Notes: generated by a model not told the origin, from the sequence alone. A stretch of DNA of 64,000 nt from Flavobacteriales bacterium (GCA_022402535.1 JAKRSD010000019.1:90560-154559); one strand, 5' to 3'. Positions 40,524-49,648 are shown, numbered from the stretch's first letter. Numbers and translations: made by a program.

Positions 40524-40937
40524 TTAATGCGGCAGTTTATCTTTAATCACACCATATAAAAAGGTACCCAATGTGGCAAATAAAAAGACGACAGCCATCG
40601 TGAGGTATCCATAACCGATATTTACCACCATCGGTCCGGGACAAGCTCCGCTTAATGCCCAACCCAGGCCAAAAATGCTTCCTCCGATAAGGTATCGGGC
40701 AACGGATTTTTCTTTTGGATGAAACTGAATGGGGTTACCTTCGAAATCGCGAAGTTTAAATTTTTTAATCAACGCCACACCAATTACACCCAAGGTTACT
40801 GCGGTTCCGATAATTCCGTACATATGAAATGACTGAAACCGGAACATTTCCTGAATACGGTACCAGGACAACGCTTCTGATTTGGCCATTACAATACCAA
40901 ATACAATTCCTACAACTAAAAATTTAATGAATTTCAT
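40524..40937 (-). CDS. YeeE/YedE-type half transporter, C-terminal half
   Basis: The 137-aa protein has four membrane segments and the motif GLGWALSGACPGPMVVNIGYG near residue 96, with the conserved Cys of YeeE/YedE (TsuA-like) thiosulfate transporters. In full-length members, two such repeats are joined; here they are two genes. It lies 23 nt after the other half gene, on the same transcript. It probably transports thiosulfate or another sulfur species into the cell. Confidence 0.85.
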   Translation of the reverse strand: MKFIKFLVVGIVFGIVMAKSEALSWYRIQEMFRFQSFHMYGIIGTAVTLGVIGVALIKKFKLRDFEGNPIQFHPKEKSVARYLIGGSIFGLGWALSGACPGPMVVNIGYGYLTMAVVFLFATLGTFLYGVIKDKLPH

Positions 40938-40960
40938 GTTCTATTTTCTCAACAGTTGAT

Positions 40961-41527
40961 TTAAAATATTAGCGGTAAAATGCCAAAAGTCATAATGAGA
41001 CCCCCGATAAAAAAGCCAACTACGGCTATTATGGATGGAATCTGTAAATCTGAGATTCCGCTGATGGCATGCCCGGAGGTGCATCCGCCGGCATAACGTG
41101 CACCAAAACCCACCATTAATCCGCCTAGGGCGAGAATGAGAAACCCTTTTACTGAAAATGCGGCTTCCCAACTGAACAGCTCTTCGGGTTGAACCGATGT
41201 GGGAGCTGCAAATCCTAAGGCCGATAAATCGCTGATGGTGGATTGTGAAATCTGCACGGCTTCGCCGTTTGATAAAAATTGATTGGCTATAAATCCGCCA
41301 ATGATGGCCCCCACCAGAAATACCAGATTCCAGATTTGGGTTTTCCAGTTGAAATTAAAAAACGGTACTTTTTTTCCGGCTCCGGCTACGGTACATATCG
41401 TTCTTAAATTGGCAGAAAATCCGAACGATTTTCCGAAGAATAATAAGATAAACATAATGGATGAAATAATGGCTCCGGAGAACCACCAGCTCCAAGGTTG
41501 TTGAATAAATTCTATAACAGATTGCAT
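40961..41527 (-). CDS. YeeE/YedE-type half transporter, N-terminal half
   Basis: The 188-aa protein has four or five membrane segments and carries FGARYAGGCTSGHAISGISD near residue 140, which has the conserved Cys and GGCTSGH motif of the YeeE/YedE family. With the neighbouring 137-aa protein it would make one complete TsuA-like thiosulfate channel, as in many split pairs. It overlaps no gene but lies 2 nt after the universal stress protein gene and 23 nt before the other half. Confidence 0.87.
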   Translation of the reverse strand: MQSVIEFIQQPWSWWFSGAIISSIMFILLFFGKSFGFSANLRTICTVAGAGKKVPFFNFNWKTQIWNLVFLVGAIIGGFIANQFLSNGEAVQISQSTISDLSALGFAAPTSVQPEELFSWEAAFSVKGFLILALGGLMVGFGARYAGGCTSGHAISGISDLQIPSIIAVVGFFIGGLIMTFGILPLIF

Positions 41528-41529
41528 AA

Positions 41530-42363
41530 TTAATTAATGTGATATGAAATAATAGGTTTGAACATATGATTAATCAGTTTTTCGGTGGCGCTGGAGTGAA
41601 AAATGCCTCCCTTACCATGCGTACCGATACATACAATGTCCATTTCATTCATCTGGTTAAAGTGTATCACTCCGTTTTCCACGTCTTTGTCCATGAGAAT
41701 ATGGCTATCGTATGAGTGGATATTATTTATCTCTGCAAATTTTTTCATACCTTCCGAAATCTTGTTTTTTTCTTCTTCCGAATGGTTTTTGCAGATATGC
41801 AGAAAATGGACACGCGTATTGAATGCACGAATTAATTTATGCAGCAGCGTTAAGTCCTGATTTTGAATATCCTTAAAATCATGTACAAACAAGATGTTTT
41901 CTATAACAAGATCAGAACGGTCGCACATGAGTGATAATACGGGAACCGTAGATTTTCGGGCAACCATCTGGGTCTCACTTCCTGAGAGTTTTTCTTTCCA
42001 TCCCCAGGCTCCTTTAGTTCCCATGACAATCAAATCGAAACGGTTGTTTTGTGCATGTTCAATCACGGCCTGTGTGGTTTTACCGGCTACTAATTTTACT
42101 GAAATATGATCTCCATATAAGGTTCTCAGATTCTGTAATTTTCGTTCGGCAATTTCTTTTTGTGTTTTTACATAATTCACATCAATCTCACCACAGGTCT
42201 GTATCAGACCGTTCGGGTCGATGGTTACGGTGTCTGGCACATTGAGTACATGTAGAAATTCAATCTGTATATCTGTTTTTTCAGCCAGTTTTTTTACCAT
42301 CAGATAGGCAAATTCTGCCTGTACCGAAAAATCGGTGGGAATTAAAACGTTTAATTTTTCCAT
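41530..42363 (-). CDS. Universal stress protein, two UspA domains
   Basis: The 277-aa protein has two tandem Usp domains. The first begins NVLIPTDFSVQAEFAYLMVK and ends with DLIVMGTKGAWGWKEKLSGSETQMV, with the ATP-binding Gx2Gx9G(S/T) pattern. The second (ENILFVHDFKD to DIVCIGTHGKGGIFHS) has GTHGKGGIFHSSATEKLI. Usp proteins bind ATP and act in stress adaptation; their place in sulfur clusters is common in Bacteroidota. It lies 2 nt before the transporter half gene. Confidence 0.9.
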   Translation of the reverse strand: MEKLNVLIPTDFSVQAEFAYLMVKKLAEKTDIQIEFLHVLNVPDTVTIDPNGLIQTCGEIDVNYVKTQKEIAERKLQNLRTLYGDHISVKLVAGKTTQAVIEHAQNNRFDLIVMGTKGAWGWKEKLSGSETQMVARKSTVPVLSLMCDRSDLVIENILFVHDFKDIQNQDLTLLHKLIRAFNTRVHFLHICKNHSEEEKNKISEGMKKFAEINNIHSYDSHILMDKDVENGVIHFNQMNEMDIVCIGTHGKGGIFHSSATEKLINHMFKPIISYHIN

Positions 42364-42390
42364 GTTGAATTAGAAATATGAATGCGCTTA

Positions 42391-42624
42391 TTATTTTACT
42401 TCTTCGTATTCGGGTTCTTTGGATGTGTTGACTTTGCGCGGCGTTACCTCGCATCCCGCAGGTCCGCAACATCCTATATTAAATACAGCGGTTCCCACAA
42501 GAAGAATACCCAAACCGGCAAACCACACTTCAGCGGCCATAACTGCCTGAATAGTCAGCAGAATGCCCATGGAAAGCCTGAATACTCTCAGAAAATTCCA
42601 ATGTTTGAAAATTCGGTTTTTCAT
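42391..42624 (-). CDS. DUF2892/YgaP-like small membrane protein
   Basis: The 77-aa protein has two membrane segments: LRVFRLSMGILLTIQAVMA and WFAGLGILLVGTAVFNIG. They are followed by CCGPAGCEVTP, a Cys-rich tail. DUF2892 is the membrane domain of YgaP rhodaneses, in which it anchors a sulfurtransferase. Here the rhodanese is encoded by the next gene upstream, 6 nt away, so the two may form a split YgaP. The Cys-rich end may bind sulfur or metal. Confidence 0.85.
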   Translation of the reverse strand: MKNRIFKHWNFLRVFRLSMGILLTIQAVMAAEVWFAGLGILLVGTAVFNIGCCGPAGCEVTPRKVNTSKEPEYEEVK

Positions 42625-42630
42625 TTGCCG

Positions 42631-42996
42631 TTATTTTTTGCTGTTTTTCAATACAGCACTTACATCCTGCCAGGTGCCTCCGTTTACCACATTGGTAATT
42701 CCGTTTTCCTGTAAGATGGATTTTGCCTGTCCGCTCCGGCTGCCGCTCCGGCAAAATACCACTACCTGCTCTTTGCCTTTAAATTCGCCCAAACGGCTTT
42801 TAACTTCATTCAAAGGAATATTAATGGCTCCGGGAGCACTTCCTTCTGCAAATTCCTGGGGTGTTCTTACATCCACAAGAAATGATTTTTCATACGGAAT
42901 TTTAGTTTGCGCCTGTGAACTGCAAGAGGTAAACAGGGCTGCCTGAATCACTAAAACAAAAAATGCGGCTACTGACAATACTTTTGTACTTTTCAT
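42631..42996 (-). CDS. Rhodanese-domain lipoprotein
   Basis: The 121-aa protein has a lipoprotein signal (VLVIQAALFTSC lipobox, Cys near residue 26) and one rhodanese domain: LVDVRTPQEFAEGSAPGAIN (near residue 41) and the active-site loop VVVFCRSGSRSGQAK with the catalytic Cys. It should transfer sulfane sulfur in the periplasm at the membrane. It lies 6 nt after the cytoplasmic rhodanese gene and 6 nt before the DUF2892 gene. Confidence 0.9.
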   Translation of the reverse strand: MKSTKVLSVAAFFVLVIQAALFTSCSSQAQTKIPYEKSFLVDVRTPQEFAEGSAPGAINIPLNEVKSRLGEFKGKEQVVVFCRSGSRSGQAKSILQENGITNVVNGGTWQDVSAVLKNSKK

Positions 42997-43002
42997 AATG
43001 TG

Positions 43003-43320
43003 TTATTTTTTTAATGCGGATATTACAGAGGTTACCGGACCACCGTTGGTTACATTGTTGAATCCGTTTTGATTTAAAATAGATTTTGCCTGACCCGAAC
43101 GCATACCACTGCGGCAAAAAACGATGATATGGTTTTTTCCTTCAAAGCGTTTGAGGCTGTTGCCGATTTTATCCAACGGAATATTTACGGCTCCTTTTGC
43201 CGTGCCGGATGAAAATTCGCCGGGACTGCGCACATCTACCAGAAAGGCTCCATTTTTTACCAATTCGGCAATGTCTTGTTTGGGCTCTCCGCCTCCAAAT
43301 AAATTACTGAAAAATCCCAT
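43003..43320 (-). CDS. Single-domain rhodanese, cytoplasmic
   Basis: The 105-aa protein has a GlpE-like rhodanese domain: FLVDVRSPGEFSSGTAKGAV (near residue 26) and IIVFCRSGMRSGQAKSIL with catalytic Cys. It has no signal peptide. It is about half identical by eye to the neighbouring lipoprotein version, so the pair looks like a duplication with a change of location. It is the first gene of the transcript that runs through to the porin, downstream of a -7 box at 43351-43358. Confidence 0.9.
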   Translation of the reverse strand: MGFFSNLFGGGEPKQDIAELVKNGAFLVDVRSPGEFSSGTAKGAVNIPLDKIGNSLKRFEGKNHIIVFCRSGMRSGQAKSILNQNGFNNVTNGGPVTSVISALKK

Positions 43321-43350
43321 GTTGATTGTATTATGTTATATTTTGTTTTA

Positions 43351-43358
43351 CAAATTTA
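43351..43358 (-). promoter_or_regulatory. -7 box of the sulfur operon
   Basis: On the minus strand this reads TAAATTTG, a perfect TAnnTTTG match, 30 bp upstream of the first rhodanese start. GTTG lies 23 bp further upstream as a weak -33 element. Confidence 0.65.
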
Positions 43359-43415
43359 TCCTACCCCGATTGCTTATTCGGCAACATTTGTTACACAAGT
43401 AAAATCGTTAACTAA

Positions 43416-43443
43416 AAAGGGAGGCAAATGCCCCCCTTTTTAG
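43416..43443 (-). terminator. Terminator after the persulfide dioxygenase fusion gene
   Basis: AAAAAGGGAGGC and GCCCCCCTTTTT form a stem with AAAT loop. The A-run on one side and T-run on the other allow termination in either direction. It lies 21 bp downstream of the stop at 43464 and separates two transcripts of the sulfur cluster. Confidence 0.8.
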
Positions 43444-43463
43444 CTTTGAATTGACTTAAAAAA

Positions 43464-44885
43464 TTACCCGTTTGTTTTTGTAAGCTTACTTTGACACACA
43501 AAATCAGTTTTTGGAATTGTTGTTTCTGAAATGGCTTTGAATCCGCCTTCTACTTCCGTGAAATTACGGTATCCGCGGGCCTGCAGAATACTGGCGGCAA
43601 TCATACTGCGGTAACCGCCTGCACAATGCATAAAGAAATGCTCCGACGGATTGATGTCGCGCATCCACTCATTGATGTACGCCAGCGGTTTGCTGTAGGC
43701 ATCCTCTACGTGTTCGGCTTCATATTCAGATTCCTTACGAACGTCCACCACCACAGATTCTCCGGCTTTAAAACGTTTTGAAAATTCTGCCGCCGTGATG
43801 CGGTCAACCGAATCGGTTTCGCGGTTTTCTGCTTTCCAGCTTGCAAATCCGCCATTCAGATAACCCAGTATATTGTCAAATCCGACACGGCTGAGGCGGG
43901 TTACCACTTCTTCTTCTTTACCGGGTTCCGTAACCAATAGAATCGCCTGTTTTACATCGCCGATCATTGCACCCACCCACGGAGCAAAGTCACCGTTGAT
44001 GCCGATATTTACGGATTGGGGAATAAATTCTTTGGCAAATTCTCCGTTGTTTCGGGTATCTAAAATCAATGCACCCGATGCTTCGGCTAAGGCTTCAAAT
44101 TCAGCGGGAGTAAGCGCCGTAAGTCCTTTGTTTAAAACAGTTTCAAAACTTTCGTACCCTTTTTTATTCATAGCCACATTGGCCCCGAAATATGCGGGAG
44201 GGGGAAGAAGTCCGTCGGTTACGGCTTTAATGAACGATTCCTTATCCGGTTGGTTAAGGGCATAATTCATTTTTTTCTGGTTGCCCAGGGTGTCAACCGT
44301 TTCTTTCATCATGTTTTTACCGCAGGCAGATCCTGCTCCGTGCGCAGGATACACAATCACATCGTCGGCCAAAGGCATGATTTTGGTGTTCAGGCTTTCG
44401 TATAAAAGTCCGGCTAACTGCTCTTGGGTCATATCTGCCGCTTTTTGCGCCAGGTCGGGTCTTCCTACATCGCCCAAGAACAGCGTATCGCCCGAGAAAA
44501 TGGCATGGTCTTTTCCGTTTTCATCAATAAGAAGATAGGTGGTGGATTCCATGGTATGACCGGGCGTGTGAAGTACTTTGATTTTCACGTTTCCGATTTC
44601 AAAAATCTGTCCGTCTTCAGCCACAATGGCTTCAAATTCACATTTCGCGTTGGGTCCGTAAACAATAGGTGCGCCGGTGTTTTTACTTAAATCCAAATGG
44701 CCTGAAACGAAATCGGCGTGAAAATGTGTCTCAAAAATGTATTTGAGTTTTACGTTATCCTTTTCCAGTCTTTCCAGGTAAGGCTGAATTTCTCGGAGCG
44801 GGTCAATAATGGCCGCTTCGCCGTTTGATGTGATGTAGTAGGCTCCTTGTGCCAGGCAGCCTGTATAGATTTGCTCTATGTTCAT
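43464..44885 (-). CDS. Persulfide dioxygenase-rhodanese fusion (CstB-like)
   Basis: The 473-aa protein starts with an ETHE1-like metallo-beta-lactamase domain: THFHADFVSGH (His54, His56, Asp58, His63) and LHTPGHTMESTTY, with SGDTLFLGDVGRPDL. Two rhodanese domains follow: the first (ALILDTRNNGEFAKE) has lost its active-site Cys (LLVTEPGK in that place), the second keeps it in HFFMHCAGGYRSM. This is the arrangement of CstB, which oxidises glutathione or low-molecular-weight persulfides to sulfite and transfers sulfur. Its promoter is not evident. It follows the TauE gene by 51 nt. Confidence 0.9.
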   Translation of the reverse strand: MNIEQIYTGCLAQGAYYITSNGEAAIIDPLREIQPYLERLEKDNVKLKYIFETHFHADFVSGHLDLSKNTGAPIVYGPNAKCEFEAIVAEDGQIFEIGNVKIKVLHTPGHTMESTTYLLIDENGKDHAIFSGDTLFLGDVGRPDLAQKAADMTQEQLAGLLYESLNTKIMPLADDVIVYPAHGAGSACGKNMMKETVDTLGNQKKMNYALNQPDKESFIKAVTDGLLPPPAYFGANVAMNKKGYESFETVLNKGLTALTPAEFEALAEASGALILDTRNNGEFAKEFIPQSVNIGINGDFAPWVGAMIGDVKQAILLVTEPGKEEEVVTRLSRVGFDNILGYLNGGFASWKAENRETDSVDRITAAEFSKRFKAGESVVVDVRKESEYEAEHVEDAYSKPLAYINEWMRDINPSEHFFMHCAGGYRSMIAASILQARGYRNFTEVEGGFKAISETTIPKTDFVCQSKLTKTNG

Positions 44886-44936
44886 TATATATTTGTTTTT
44901 ATGTTTATAACCGATTCGTGTGGCCGTTTAACGGCA

Positions 44937-45734
44937 TTATTTCAATATTGTTTCTTTTATAAGAATGTAAATTCCCATCACGAGAACAAACCATCCGAAA
45001 GCAGGTTTGAGTTTGGCTCCGTCAATTTTTTTGGATAGAAATGATCCGATAAAAATTCCACCTACGGCAAAAGCGGTTACGGTAAGCATTAATGTCCAGT
45101 CAATCACGGTTTCGCCACCTTCTCCAAAAAATCCGATGAGCGATTTCAGGGCTATGATTACCAACGAGGTGCCTACGGCTTCTTTCATGGGAAGTTTGCT
45201 GAGTACCACCAGCGCCGGAATAATCAAAAAGCCGCCTCCTGCGCCAACCAGTCCGGTTAACACACCCACTACGGCACCTTCAATAAGAATAAGCGGATAA
45301 TTGAATTTTTGAACTTCGGGTTTTTCTTCGGTTTTGGGTTTATCCTTTTTTATCATGCTGTACGAAGCGGCAATCATCAGAATGGCGAACAACAGCATAA
45401 GCAATATACTTTTGGTAACCATAAATCCGCCTACGGAAAATACTTCATCGGGAATGGCGGGCACAATGTAGGCCCGGGTAAGAAATACGGCAATAATGGA
45501 GGGAATGCCGAAAATGATGGCCGTTCGGATGTTTACCAATCCTTTCTTAAAATAATTGGCAGAACCTACGGCACTCGTGGCGCCCACTATAAAAAGGGAG
45601 TATGCTGTGGCTGCCACAGCATCAACTCCCAAAAGATAAACCAATACGGGAACGGTGAGAATACTTCCTCCTCCGCCAATTAAACCCAATGCAACGCCTA
45701 TCAGAATCGAGGCTAAGTAACCTATTATTTCCAT
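44937..45734 (-). CDS. TauE/SafE family sulfite exporter
   Basis: The 265-aa protein has about eight membrane segments and the repeated motif [19 protein letters not shown] (near residues 19-37) and [18 protein letters not shown] (near residues 160-177), the inverted repeats of TauE/SafE permeases. Near enzymes that make sulfite (persulfide dioxygenase, SoxB), export of sulfite or related sulfur anions is likely. It is the first gene of the first transcript in the cluster. Confidence 0.9.
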   Translation of the reverse strand: MEIIGYLASILIGVALGLIGGGGSILTVPVLVYLLGVDAVAATAYSLFIVGATSAVGSANYFKKGLVNIRTAIIFGIPSIIAVFLTRAYIVPAIPDEVFSVGGFMVTKSILLMLLFAILMIAASYSMIKKDKPKTEEKPEVQKFNYPLILIEGAVVGVLTGLVGAGGGFLIIPALVVLSKLPMKEAVGTSLVIIALKSLIGFFGEGGETVIDWTLMLTVTAFAVGGIFIGSFLSKKIDGAKLKPAFGWFVLVMGIYILIKETILK

Positions 45735-45770
45735 GCTTTAAATGTATGTGTTTTTGACGAGGCAAATTTC

Positions 45771-45778
45771 CAAACCTA
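45771..45778 (-). promoter_or_regulatory. -7 box upstream of the TauE gene
   Basis: The minus strand reads TAGGTTTG, matching TAnnTTTG, 36 bp before the ATG. TTG further upstream is a partial -33 element. Confidence 0.6.
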
Positions 45779-45906
45779 TGTACCGTTCTACGGCAACTTT
45801 TGTTACCGAAGACAAAAAAGTTCATTTTTATCCCGAAAGGTTATCCGAATAATTTTTGGGAAAGACCCCGGGAAAATGTACTTTCGCCCACGAATTTAAA
45901 CAGATT

Positions 45907-46791
45907 ATGAGCGTACTTGTAAATAAAGATTCCCGCATTGTAGTTCAAGGTTTTACGGGAAAAGAGGGCAGTTTTCATGCCGAACAGATGATTGCATACG
46001 GCACTCAGGTGATTGGCGGAGTTACTCCCGGAAAAGGCGGAACCCGCCATTTAGACCGTCCTGTGTTTAACACAGTAGCCGATGCCGTTAAAGAAGGCGG
46101 AGCTAATGTTTCCATCATATTTGTACCTCCCGCATTTGCGCCCGATGCCATTATTGAGGCGGTGGAAGCCGGAATCAAAGTGGTGGTGTGCATTACCGAA
46201 GGTATTCCGGTGAACGATATGATTGCCGTAAAAGAATTTGTAAAGAAAAACGGTGCCACGTTAATCGGTCCGAACTGTCCCGGGGTTATTACGCCTGAAG
46301 AAGCGAAAGTGGGTATCATGCCCGGTTTTGTATTCAAAAAAGGACGTATCGGAATCGTTTCAAAATCAGGAACACTGACCTATGAAGCCGCTGATCAGGT
46401 AGCTAAGGCAGGGCTGGGTGTTTCTACGGCTATCGGAATCGGTGGAGATCCAATTATCGGAACGACTACCAAAGAAGCCGTGGAATTATTCATGAACGAT
46501 CCCGAAACGGATGCCATCGTAATGATTGGAGAAATCGGCGGTACGTATGAGGCCGATGCTGCCCGTTGGATTAAAGAAAACGGCAACAAAAAACCGGTGG
46601 TGGGTTTCATTGCCGGACAAACCGCTCCTAAAGGCCGTAAAATGGGTCATGCCGGAGCCATTGTAGGCGGAGCCGATGATACGGCAGAAGCCAAAATGAA
46701 AATCATGGCTGCCTGCGGAATTCACGTGGTAAATTCACCTGCAGAAATCGGTAAAACCATGGCAGAAGTACTCAAAGGAGTAATTGCTTAA
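45907..46791 (+). CDS. sucD: Succinyl-CoA synthetase, alpha subunit
   Basis: The ATG at 45907 ([18 protein letters not shown]) is chosen; upstream codons in frame have no family similarity. The 294-aa protein has the CoA-binding Rossmann domain ([17 protein letters not shown]) and the ligase domain with the phosphorylated His in [11 protein letters not shown] (about residue 246). Together with SucC it converts succinyl-CoA, phosphate and NDP to succinate and NTP in the citric acid cycle. sucC is not in the window, so the genes are unlinked here. It is followed by a strong terminator. Confidence 0.97.
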   Translation: MSVLVNKDSRIVVQGFTGKEGSFHAEQMIAYGTQVIGGVTPGKGGTRHLDRPVFNTVADAVKEGGANVSIIFVPPAFAPDAIIEAVEAGIKVVVCITEGIPVNDMIAVKEFVKKNGATLIGPNCPGVITPEEAKVGIMPGFVFKKGRIGIVSKSGTLTYEAADQVAKAGLGVSTAIGIGGDPIIGTTTKEAVELFMNDPETDAIVMIGEIGGTYEADAARWIKENGNKKPVVGFIAGQTAPKGRKMGHAGAIVGGADDTAEAKMKIMAACGIHVVNSPAEIGKTMAEVLKGVIA

Positions 46792-46814
46792 TTCACATTA
46801 TTATACAATACGAG

Positions 46815-46843
46815 AAAAGCCCTTTACTGTAAGGGCTTTTTTT
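46815..46843 (+). terminator. Terminator after sucD
   Basis: AAAGCCCTT and AAGGGCTTT with a TACTGT loop, followed by a T-run, make a terminator. It overlaps the last base of the convergent gene at 46842 and can also serve as that gene's terminator. Confidence 0.88.
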
Positions 46844-47531
46844 ATGTCAGTTCTTTACGGGAATTTTGGATAAGATACACACCCAGGTAATAGCCGCCCA
46901 CGGCGGTAGAAATATGCCATAGCCAATGTGTTCCCCAGGGCATAAAATCCAATTCTATTTTTTCATCGGCAAAACGGAAGAGTAAGGCCAGAATAAAAAA
47001 TCCTACGGCCGAGAAAAAGTGGGTAGCATGTGAAAATTCGGTTTTTCGCAGAAAAAGAAAACAAGGCAAAAAAAGCATCACTCCCCGCACAAAATACCCT
47101 GCCGATATTTTATCCTGACCCGAAAGAAAAGCCCCCGATAGATAGGTGAGAGCTATGAATATTCCCACTACAAGTATTATCCATATTTTTTTAGGAAGCA
47201 CTTTGAGCCACATCCAGATGCTGATTCCCAGCGTGAGCAATACAATAGGTAAAACATCCATAGCCAATAACCAGGGCGACTGCCTGAAAGCGTGAAATAA
47301 AGTGCTTCCCAATCCGCCAATAACGAGCATGGGCGAACAGAAATACACCAAAAAGGCATGTTCGAAATAGCGGCCTCTTAACTGATACAAAAAGATAAAT
47401 GCCGGAATCAGAAAACTCAAGGAAGAATAAGCATTCCAGGGTTCTACAATCAGCACAGAAAGGTCTGTAGTTTCTTTATACAAAGGACCTCCGTCAGGGA
47501 CACTTAAAATGGGATGTTGAGAAAAAAACAT
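46842..47531 (-). CDS. Membrane hydrolase-like protein of the CREST/ceramidase superfamily
   Basis: I choose the ATG at 47529-47531 (MFFSQHPILSVPDGG), 39 codons into the longer open frame, because the conserved region begins soon after it. The ~229-aa protein has seven hydrophobic segments and the motifs EPWNAYSSLSFLI, GSTLFHAFRQS, LAMDVLPIVLLT and GTHWLWHIST. That pattern of conserved Ser, Asp and three His is the active site of the CREST superfamily (alkaline ceramidases, PAQR and Per1-like proteins), which are membrane metal hydrolases. Its substrate is unknown; Bacteroidota make sphingolipids, so a ceramide-like lipid is plausible. Confidence 0.72.
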   Translation of the reverse strand: MFFSQHPILSVPDGGPLYKETTDLSVLIVEPWNAYSSLSFLIPAFIFLYQLRGRYFEHAFLVYFCSPMLVIGGLGSTLFHAFRQSPWLLAMDVLPIVLLTLGISIWMWLKVLPKKIWIILVVGIFIALTYLSGAFLSGQDKISAGYFVRGVMLFLPCFLFLRKTEFSHATHFFSAVGFFILALLFRFADEKIELDFMPWGTHWLWHISTAVGGYYLGVYLIQNSRKELT

Positions 47532-47710
47532 GGTTGTGTAACTATCCGAAATGCGTTTGGTTTTCAAAGATGAAAAAAAGTTGCAGAATTTTAACCCCAT
47601 TAAAAACCCAGTAGTGAGCCATCTGGACAATAAGCTACGCTCTGTCAACTAATAAAAGGAGTGCAACCTATTATTATTTTTCTGTTACTTTGTACAGTTC
47701 CCGTAACATC

Positions 47711-48955
47711 ATGGAAAAAATACTGATTAAAAATGCCCGGGCGGTTTTCCCGGGTCAGTCCGAACACGGAAAATCCCTTGATATTTTCATTGAAAACGGT
47801 GTAATAACCCAGACAGGAAGTGGAATTTCTTATGATTCTGCCCGGGTGATATCGGGTGAAAATCTGCATGTGGCTCCCGGATTTTTTGATTTTTCAGTAA
47901 CTGTGCCCGATCCCGGTTTTGAGTATAAAGAAACCATTGAGAGTGCCTGCCGTGCGGCCAAAAAAGGCGGCGTAACGGGTATGGTAATCATGCCGGACGG
48001 ACAACCCTGCAACGATGCCAAAGGAACGGCTGAACTCAGGCTTCGCAAAGCCCAATCGAGCGGCGTTCAGGTGATAACGGCCGGTGCACTTTCCAAAAAC
48101 ATGGAAGGCAAGGAACTGAGTGAAATGTATGACTTGTACACAGCAGGATGTACCGTGTTTACCGACAACAAACATCGGGTGAAAAACTCCAAACTGCTTC
48201 AACTGGCTTTATTATACACCAAACCCTTTGGCGGACTGATAATGCATACGCCGGGCGATACTTATGTAGCTCAAAATGGGGTTGTGAATGAAGGCGAAGT
48301 ATCAACCCGGTTGGGTTTACGCGGAATTCCCTCACTTTCAGAAGAATTGGGTTTACAGCGGGATATTTATCTGGCCGAATACTGCGATTCCCGTTTGGTG
48401 GTGGGTCCTGTCACCTGTACCCGATCGGTAGAAATTATCCGCAAAGCCAAAGCCGATGGCATTCAAATAATCGCTTACACGGCTCCTCACTATCTGCTGC
48501 TCACCGACGATGAATTGAATTCGTATGATACCTACGCCAAACTGGATCCGCCGCTAAGAACAAGTGCTGATGTAGAAGTGTTGAAAAAAGCTGTAGAAGA
48601 GGGGATTATTGATTTTTTGGTAAGCGATCATACGCCCCAGGATGCCGAGCATAAAATGGTGGAATTTGAACATGCCGCTTTTGGCATGAGTGCGTTGGAA
48701 ACATTTTTCAGTGTGGCACGCACAGCCATGAAAAACCTTCCGCTCGAAACGCTTATCCATCGCATGAGCATAGCGCCCCGTAATATTTTAGGAATTCCGG
48801 TTCCCACACTGCAAGTAGGCGAAAAAGCCTCACTGGTGATTTTTGAACCCGACAAGGAAGTGGTTTATGATACCCAAAATTGGGAAAGCCTCTCTAAAAA
48901 TTCGCTGTTCATAGGTAGAACACTCACCGGAAAAATTATTGATTGCATATCGTAG
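47711..48955 (+). CDS. Dihydroorotase-like protein lacking metal ligands
   Basis: The ATG at 47711 is used (MEKILIKNARAVFPG). The 414-aa protein is a full-length amidohydrolase of the DHOase family, with the PDPGFEYKE segment close to the usual substrate motif. However, the HxH pair that binds zinc is missing: the site reads APGFFDFSVTVPD (residues 55-67). Other metal-ligand positions are also changed (VGPVTCTRSVEII, SDHTPQDAEHK). Bacteroidota often carry such a pseudo-dihydroorotase beside an active PyrC; in other groups inactive PyrC' forms a complex with aspartate carbamoyltransferase. It may therefore be structural rather than catalytic. Confidence 0.85.
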   Translation: MEKILIKNARAVFPGQSEHGKSLDIFIENGVITQTGSGISYDSARVISGENLHVAPGFFDFSVTVPDPGFEYKETIESACRAAKKGGVTGMVIMPDGQPCNDAKGTAELRLRKAQSSGVQVITAGALSKNMEGKELSEMYDLYTAGCTVFTDNKHRVKNSKLLQLALLYTKPFGGLIMHTPGDTYVAQNGVVNEGEVSTRLGLRGIPSLSEELGLQRDIYLAEYCDSRLVVGPVTCTRSVEIIRKAKADGIQIIAYTAPHYLLLTDDELNSYDTYAKLDPPLRTSADVEVLKKAVEEGIIDFLVSDHTPQDAEHKMVEFEHAAFGMSALETFFSVARTAMKNLPLETLIHRMSIAPRNILGIPVPTLQVGEKASLVIFEPDKEVVYDTQNWESLSKNSLFIGRTLTGKIIDCIS

Positions 48956-48998
48956 GTTTAATTATTGGTTAAAATATGCGGACGTTTGATTTCCGTAT

Positions 48999-49006
48999 TA
49001 AATTTG
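48999..49006 (+). promoter_or_regulatory. -7 box of the cyclophilin gene
   Basis: TAAATTTG matches TAnnTTTG, 24 bp before the ATG at 49031. A TTTG at 48985-48988 is too close to be the usual -33 element. Confidence 0.55.
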
Positions 49007-49030
49007 TTTCACATCTATAAAATTGAAAAA

Positions 49031-49639
49031 ATGAGAATATTCGTTTTGTTATTTGCCATGCTTTCCGCAGGCATTGCCTTTTCACAAGCTCCTGTTACCC
49101 AAACTCCCAAAGAAGACGGACTGTATGCCCGTATTACGGTTACTCAGGGCGAGATTATGATTAAACTGGAACACGAAAAAGTGCCCATGACTGTGGCTAA
49201 TTTCGTAGGACTGGCCGAAGGAAAAATTAAAAATGACGCCAAACCCTTAGGAACTCCTTATTATGACGGTCTTAAGTGGCACCGCGTGATTTATCCGTTT
49301 ATGATTCAGGGGGGTGACCCTCAAGGAAACGGAATGGGCGGACCCGGTTATAAATTTAAAGATGAGTTTCATCCTGATCTGAAACATAACCGTGCCGGTG
49401 TGCTTTCTATGGCTAATTCGGGTGCGGCAACCAACGGTAGCCAATTTTTTATTACTCATAAAGATACTCCCTGGTTAGATAATAAACACAGCGTGTTCGG
49501 TTACGTAATCAGCGGACAGGATGTGGTGGATAAAACCAAACAGGGTGATGAAATCAAAAAAGTGGAAATTCTTCGTATCGGTAAATCGGCAAAAGCGTTT
49601 GATGCCGCCAAAACATTTGAAACCTTACGGGTAAAATAA
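49031..49639 (+). CDS. Exported cyclophilin-type peptidyl-prolyl isomerase
   Basis: The ATG at 49031 gives a signal peptide ([18 protein letters not shown]). The ~202-aa protein has a cyclophilin domain: [31 protein letters not shown] in overlapping pieces (catalytic Arg and the FMIQGGDP motif), [19 protein letters not shown] and [15 protein letters not shown]. It catalyses cis-trans isomerisation of X-Pro bonds during folding, probably in the periplasm. It has its own promoter and terminator. Confidence 0.93.
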   Translation: MRIFVLLFAMLSAGIAFSQAPVTQTPKEDGLYARITVTQGEIMIKLEHEKVPMTVANFVGLAEGKIKNDAKPLGTPYYDGLKWHRVIYPFMIQGGDPQGNGMGGPGYKFKDEFHPDLKHNRAGVLSMANSGAATNGSQFFITHKDTPWLDNKHSVFGYVISGQDVVDKTKQGDEIKKVEILRIGKSAKAFDAAKTFETLRVK

Positions 49640-49648
49640 ATTATTGAA

